The notes beneath the pieces were generated by a model that was not told where the DNA came from, did not search any database, and saw only the letters and a program-made list of their open reading frames with translations. Positions 6,013 to 10,038 of a stretch of 10,038 nt of DNA are shown piece by piece. Source of the stretch: a bacterium (GTDB taxonomy: Bacteria > Verrucomicrobiota > Verrucomicrobiia > Limisphaerales > J093); the NCBI GenBank assembly GCA_021784265.1, contig JAJXTA010000046.1, forward strand, positions 1 through 10,038, in the 5' to 3' direction. The stretch's first letter is position 1. Each line of letters opens with the position of its first letter. The translations under genes and the position numbers were made by a program.

Positions 6013-8069
6013 GTGGGGGGAAGGCGTTTCTCCCGCGCCGGCCTCGCGGTCGCGGCGGGTGGCGGTGGGGGGGCTGGGGTATGCTGCTGGCGGCAATGCC
6101 GGCGGTCGCCGCGGCGCCCTTAACGTGGCTCTGGGCGAGCCCCCAGCCGCACGGCAATAACGTCTATGACATGACCCTGGCCACCAACGGCGTGGCCGTG
6201 CAGGTGGGGGACCGGGGTCAGCTCTATACCAGCACTGATTATTCGCTCTGGGTTCCCCGTGTAACCAACACCACGAACTCGCTCGAGGCCGTGGGGATTC
6301 TCGGTCAACGGGTTCTGGTGGCCGGTCAGGCCGGCACGATCCTCTACGGCGACCTCCCGGGGCCGACCAACTTCACCCTGATTGACTTGGGGACCGCGGA
6401 TTGGCTGGAGGGGGTCGCCGCCTCAGCCTCCCTGGCTGTGGCCGTGGGCGACAACGGCGCCATCTATACCAGCCCGACCGGCGCCACCTGGACACGGCAG
6501 CCGCAGGGGTTCACCACTTGGCTCCGGAGCGTCGCCTTTGGCACCAACAGTTTCGTGGCCGTGGGCGAAGGCGGCTTCATCGCGCGGAGCGCCGACGGGC
6601 AGCAATGGCAGCCGGTGACCAGCCCGGTGACGGCGGATTTGAACCGGGTCGTCTGGGTGGGGGACCATTTCGTGGCGGTCGGCACAGGGGGCGCCGTGGC
6701 CCTCAGCCAGGACGGCGCGGGGCGCGCCTGGAGCGTCCTGGTGGCCGGTAATGGGCCGACGAACGATCTCTACGCCGCGGCTGGCACCGATACCGGTCTG
6801 TTGCTGGTGGCGGGGACCGACGAGCTGCGGCTGCTGCCCGCCGGCGCGACGGCGTGGCTCGATCAACTGAATCCGAACCTGACCGCGCCCGCGCCCACCT
6901 GGACCTATTATAGTGGCTTCTGGGATGGGTCTCTCTTCCTGGTGGGGGGAGACGACGGGATGGTGACCAGCGGCACCCAGACGAATTCACTCCTCCCGTT
7001 CGCCTGGACCTTCCCGGCCGGGCCGCTGCGCAATTGGCTCTGGGACATGGTTCATCTCCCCGGGCTCTACGTGGCCGTGGGCGACTTGGCGACCATCGAG
7101 ATCAGCGACGACGGCGTCGCCTGGGACCTGGACGTGGTGCCCGACTCCACCACCAACGCCGTGCTCCTGGGGGTGGGGGGGCGGCTGGACCTGATGGTGG
7201 TGGTGGGTACCGCGGGGACCATCCTGACCAGCACCAACGGGGTGGTGTGGGCCGCCGTGCAGCCGGCGCCCACCACCAATGACCTCCAAGGCGTAGCCTG
7301 GTTCCAGAACCGCCTCCTCCTCACGGGCGGGGCGGGCACGATCTTGACCGGGACCGACGGCACGCACTGGAGCCTGGTGACCAATCTGGGCCCCGCCTTC
7401 CTCTCCAGTGTGGCCGCCTTTCCGGGGGGGGTGGTCGCGACCGGGGAAAACGGCGCCCTGTTTACCAGCGCCGACGCGGCGACGTGGACCCCGCGCCCAA
7501 CGGCCACCACCAATTGGCTCTACCGCGTGCGATACGTCGGGGAACAACTGTTCGCCGTCGGTCAGAATGGCACCCTGCTGGCCAGCGCCGATGGGGTCAC
7601 TTGGACGCCACGCCCGACCGGCACGACGGCGTGGCTCAATGACATCACTTGGTTTAACGGCCTCTATTACGTCGTCGGGACCCAAGGGACGGTGTTGGCG
7701 AGCGGCGACGCCCTCACCTGGACCAATCTGGGCACCATCACCCGGCAGTCGCTCTACGCCCTGGCCACCGACCCCCACCAGATGCTCGCCGCCGGGCTCG
7801 AGGGCGCCCTCCTGCGTGGCCAGCCCGGGCCGCTGAACATCCTGAGCTACGCCCTCCAGCCCGCCCCCTCCACCACCATCGTGACCAACGCGGTAACGAT
7901 CTCCGGGGTGCCCGGGGCCAGCTTTAGCGTGGACCAAAGCCGCGGCTTCCCCGGCCTGTGGGCCGCCGGTCCGGTCCTCCAATTCCTCGACAACACCGGC
8001 GCGCTGATCGACGTCGAGACGTTAACGAATCCGCCCCCGGCCGGCTTCTACCGGGCGACCGGGCGGTAG
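6003..8069 (+). CDS. Large secreted Asp-box repeat protein, predicted double beta-propeller
   Basis: Encodes 688 residues (686 from the alternative GTG at 6009). An unusually long Arg/Trp/Gly-rich n-region (11-25) leads into a hydrophobic stretch and an AVAAAP signal cut near 37-38. Residues 53-606 hold 14 repeats of 39-45 residues, with the pattern hydrophobic-VAVG-x-x-G-x-hydrophobic-x-TSxDGxxW, resembling Ycf48/BNR Asp-box blades. The blade glycines lie at 69, 108, 149, 188, 227, 271, 315, 360, 402, 442, 481, 520, 559 and 598. Fourteen units fit two seven-bladed propellers. Blades 6-7 are the most divergent and precede the break near 340-350. Residues about 608-688 form a C-terminal beta domain ending GFYRATGR, like the tail of the repeat protein at the left of the window. 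It overlaps the ATPase gene by 4 or 10 bases and is likely co-translated. Function, whether binding, scaffold or enzyme, is unknown. Confidence 0.85.
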   Translation: MRVSGGKAFLPRRPRGRGGWRWGGWGMLLAAMPAVAAAPLTWLWASPQPHGNNVYDMTLATNGVAVQVGDRGQLYTSTDYSLWVPRVTNTTNSLEAVGILGQRVLVAGQAGTILYGDLPGPTNFTLIDLGTADWLEGVAASASLAVAVGDNGAIYTSPTGATWTRQPQGFTTWLRSVAFGTNSFVAVGEGGFIARSADGQQWQPVTSPVTADLNRVVWVGDHFVAVGTGGAVALSQDGAGRAWSVLVAGNGPTNDLYAAAGTDTGLLLVAGTDELRLLPAGATAWLDQLNPNLTAPAPTWTYYSGFWDGSLFLVGGDDGMVTSGTQTNSLLPFAWTFPAGPLRNWLWDMVHLPGLYVAVGDLATIEISDDGVAWDLDVVPDSTTNAVLLGVGGRLDLMVVVGTAGTILTSTNGVVWAAVQPAPTTNDLQGVAWFQNRLLLTGGAGTILTGTDGTHWSLVTNLGPAFLSSVAAFPGGVVATGENGALFTSADAATWTPRPTATTNWLYRVRYVGEQLFAVGQNGTLLASADGVTWTPRPTGTTAWLNDITWFNGLYYVVGTQGTVLASGDALTWTNLGTITRQSLYALATDPHQMLAAGLEGALLRGQPGPLNILSYALQPAPSTTIVTNAVTISGVPGASFSVDQSRGFPGLWAAGPVLQFLDNTGALIDVETLTNPPPAGFYRATGR
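6159..7820 (+). repeat. Fourteen in-frame propeller-type repeats (about 120 bp each)
   Basis: Protein-level repeats of 39-45 residues occupy almost the whole mature protein. Spacing between blade glycines is 39, 41, 39, 39, 44, 44, 45, 42, 40, 39, 39, 39 and 39. The last four or five units, such as those with [13 protein letters not shown] and [13 protein letters not shown], resemble each other most and look like the most recent duplications. The middle units are longer and more degenerate. DNA identity between units is lower than in the array at 613-1407, so this array is older. Confidence 0.8.
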
Positions 8070-8110
8070 GACCTTCCCTCACTCGCCCGGCGGCGGCAGC
8101 GGGAGGCGGT

Positions 8111-10038
8111 TCAGTCGGCGAGCCGATAGCGGTACAGTTCTTGGCCGACGCTGCGCGCCGCTTGGATCGTCTCCTGATACGGCGTATCAGCCACGTCCAC
8201 AAAGCCGATCTGGTAATTCTCCTCGTCATAGACCCGGCCCGTGACCGGCTCGTCTTGATACTGGAACCAGTGGCAGCCGACGAAGGCCGGATGGCGCAAC
8301 GCCCCTTCCACATAGGCGCGGTAGGCTTGGGCGCGCGCCGCCTGGCTCGAGGTGCGCACCAGCCCAGTGTGGAAGAGGCCGCGGTCCAACGCCCCGAAGT
8401 GGAACTCCCCGATCAGCAACGGGACATCGGCCCCGCCGTTGAAGCGGAACTCCGCCACGGTGCGGTGGTAGAGGTTGTAACTGACCACGTCGCAGTACTT
8501 GGCCGCGGCGGCGGCGGCGCGGGCGTTGACCCAGGCGAACCGGCAGCCCAGGTAGAGCTGCTCCGGGGCCCGCTCCTTGATCACCTCCCGGACAGTGCGG
8601 AAGTAGCGCTCGGCGGTCTGGGTGTAGAACTCGGCCAGATCACCCCGGGCGCGGGTGGTCTCGGGGGCGGTACGCGAGGCGCGCAACGCCTCCCAGTTCG
8701 GATACGTGGTATGCCAGGCGGCGTTGAGCCGCTCGATGGGGCCGTACTCGCTCCGCAATGCGGTGAGGAAGGCCCGTTTCGCGGGCTGGTCTGGTGGGGA
8801 GACCAACGCCGCGCGCGCCAATGACACGTCGTCGCCCCACGACATCTCGTTGTCGGAGAAGTAACCGAGGCACCACGGATCGCCGGCACTGACGCCAACC
8901 TTGGTGGCCATCACCTCGCGCAGATGCTCGGCGAACTCCGGGGCGAAGACATCGGGGAACTTCCCCCAATAACCCGCGCTGCCCTCAATCTGGCGGCCCC
9001 GGGAGTCGATGGCGTCCACGTAAGGCGTCTGCCGCAAGAGCCGGAGGTGTTCCGCCGACCACATCCCGATGGTGTTGAGGCCCCAACTGCGCAGGCGCCG
9101 ATGCACCAAGTCGGCGCTCCGGGCCTGCCACTGCGGTCCGTACTTCCGCGCCAGGTTGGCTTCGCCGAAGGCAACACACGCCGGAGCGCGACCGGCGTAA
9201 TGGCCTTTGAGGGCGTAGGCGTGCGGGACCAAGAACTGTTTCAAGCCCGGTTCCCGCGTTGGTAAGTCGAGGAACCAGTCGGCTCGCTCTTCCACCGGCG
9301 TCAGGTCGCGGCCGCCGATGCAGTCGATGCCTTGGGAGAAGAAGAGCTTGCCTTGCGGGTCCACCAACCACCACTTGCCGCGGTACTTCTCGGTCCGAAA
9401 GAAGCCGGTCGCGCGCCGTTGCGGGCCGGTCTCCCAGCCGCCGTAGCGGTCCCAATCGCGTGGTCCGGGCTCCCGGCGCAGCGCGGCGGCCTCCTGGTGC
9501 CCGCGCTCGACCAACTCGGCTTGGGAATGGACCTTGCCGGGCCAATCTTTGTGCCGGTATTGGCCGAAGGTGTCGATGAAGGGGAAGAACGGCGTGGCGT
9601 CCGTCACGCTGGCGGTTGGGGGGACGTAGGCTCCCTCCGCGCTGATGGTGCTAACCTCGAACACTTGGTCCTGGGTCGGCTGGCTCACGAACAGGAGGAG
9701 CTGGGTCACGTTCGCCGCGTCCACCGTCCCCGGGCCGCCCGGGGCCACGGGATAACCCCGCATGCCGAAGAGCTTGCCGCCGAGGGTGTCGCCGGCGCAA
9801 CGCGCCAAGTCCACCCGCACGATGCCTCCCTGCCCGGGGTCCAAGCCGACCGAGCCGGTGACGCAATGCCGGGTGCCGTCCGCGCCGGGGTTGTCCACGC
9901 GACAGGAAACCGTCACCCGCTCCGTCCCACCATTGTGCAGGCGGACCAGCACGGCTTCGTATGGGGACAAGTCCCAGGGACTGGCCGGCGGGGTAAGGGT
10001 GATGCCGGGCCAGGTGAGCGCGTGTCCCGTGAGATCGG
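8111..10038 (-). CDS. GH50-like (beta-agarase-type) glycoside hydrolase, 5' end outside window
   Basis: Partial gene; the stop is at 8111-8113 and the frame stays open to the right edge. A TTG at 9968-9970 is a possible start, but upstream codons read on sensibly (LTWPGITLTPPASPWD), so the true start lies beyond the window. Numbering from that TTG codon, residues 1-115 form a beta-rich N-terminal domain typical of these enzymes. A (beta/alpha)8-type catalytic domain follows from about 185 (RGKWWLVDPQGKLFFSQGID). FSDNEMSWGD (371-380) offers Glu375 as acid/base and LLIGEFHFGALDRG (518-531) Glu522 as nucleophile, the expected pair for GH clan A. GCHWFQYQDEPVTGR (565-579) and ENYQIGFVDV (584-593) are further conserved blocks recalled from annotated beta-agarase-like proteins. 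It would cleave a galactan or related beta-glycan outside the cytoplasm. Agar itself is not assured. The gene ends 41 bases from the converging 14-repeat gene, with no clear terminator between. Confidence 0.85.
   Translation of the reverse strand, partial: DLTGHALTWPGITLTPPASPWDLSPYEAVLVRLHNGGTERVTVSCRVDNPGADGTRHCVTGSVGLDPGQGGIVRVDLARCAGDTLGGKLFGMRGYPVAPGGPGTVDAANVTQLLLFVSQPTQDQVFEVSTISAEGAYVPPTASVTDATPFFPFIDTFGQYRHKDWPGKVHSQAELVERGHQEAAALRREPGPRDWDRYGGWETGPQRRATGFFRTEKYRGKWWLVDPQGKLFFSQGIDCIGGRDLTPVEERADWFLDLPTREPGLKQFLVPHAYALKGHYAGRAPACVAFGEANLARKYGPQWQARSADLVHRRLRSWGLNTIGMWSAEHLRLLRQTPYVDAIDSRGRQIEGSAGYWGKFPDVFAPEFAEHLREVMATKVGVSAGDPWCLGYFSDNEMSWGDDVSLARAALVSPPDQPAKRAFLTALRSEYGPIERLNAAWHTTYPNWEALRASRTAPETTRARGDLAEFYTQTAERYFRTVREVIKERAPEQLYLGCRFAWVNARAAAAAAKYCDVVSYNLYHRTVAEFRFNGGADVPLLIGEFHFGALDRGLFHTGLVRTSSQAARAQAYRAYVEGALRHPAFVGCHWFQYQDEPVTGRVYDEENYQIGFVDVADTPYQETIQAARSVGQELYRYRLAD

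Noticed and set aside
6987..7982. Minus-strand open frame (331 codons) opposite the 14-repeat gene
   Set aside because: Antisense shadow rich in Gly, Arg, His and Pro; its apparent periodicity comes from the repeats on the other strand.
8070..8110. Terminator in the gap between the 14-repeat gene and the GH50-like gene
   Set aside because: The 41 bases contain no stem of useful length and no T tract on either strand.
9968..9970. TTG as the true start of the GH50-like gene
   Set aside because: The frame stays open upstream to the window edge with sensible protein sequence, and no signal peptide begins at the TTG, so the gene is cut by the window.

Overview
The window looks like chromosome from a GC-rich member of the Verrucomicrobiota, probably the Limisphaerales/Pedosphaera side of the phylum. 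This placement is inferred from the protein types, not from a marker gene. Two secreted repeat proteins end in the Phe-Tyr-Arg-Ala tail common on Verrucomicrobial surface proteins. The other hints are a Tat-exported Gfo/Idh/MocA dehydrogenase, a lipoprotein with the motif SVYPFYT just after its acylated cysteine, and a GH50-like glycosidase. There are no tRNA or rRNA genes, insertion sequences, CRISPR arrays or phage genes.

Layout, left to right. Positions 1-381 hold no gene I can support. Next comes a minus-strand secreted protein of about 38-residue Asp-box (BNR-like) repeats (382-1488). Across a 284-base divergent spacer lies a plus-strand gene for a small exported helical protein (1773-2336). 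It converges on a minus-strand lipoprotein gene (2462-3115), with two GC-rich hairpins between them. A 280-base spacer full of inverted repeats separates the lipoprotein from a Tat-dependent Gfo/Idh/MocA oxidoreductase (3396-4745, minus). Divergent from that is a plus-strand pair: a MalK/UgpC-type sugar ABC ATPase (4873-6012), and, overlapping its stop codon, a 688-residue secreted protein with 14 propeller-type repeats (6003-8069). This pair converges, 41 bases apart, on a minus-strand GH50-like (beta-agarase-type) glycoside hydrolase that runs off the right edge (8111 to beyond 10038).

How they may work together: the right two thirds looks like carbohydrate use, with polysaccharide cleavage (GH50-like), sugar uptake energised by the ATPase, and a periplasmic sugar oxidoreductase. 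No permease or solute-binding protein is present, so the ATPase would have to serve permeases encoded elsewhere. The most unusual arrangement is the coupling of a cytoplasmic transporter ATPase to a large secreted protein that may form two seven-bladed propellers. I found no clearly new defence or mobile system. The findings concern gene architecture, repeat structure and structured intergenic DNA.
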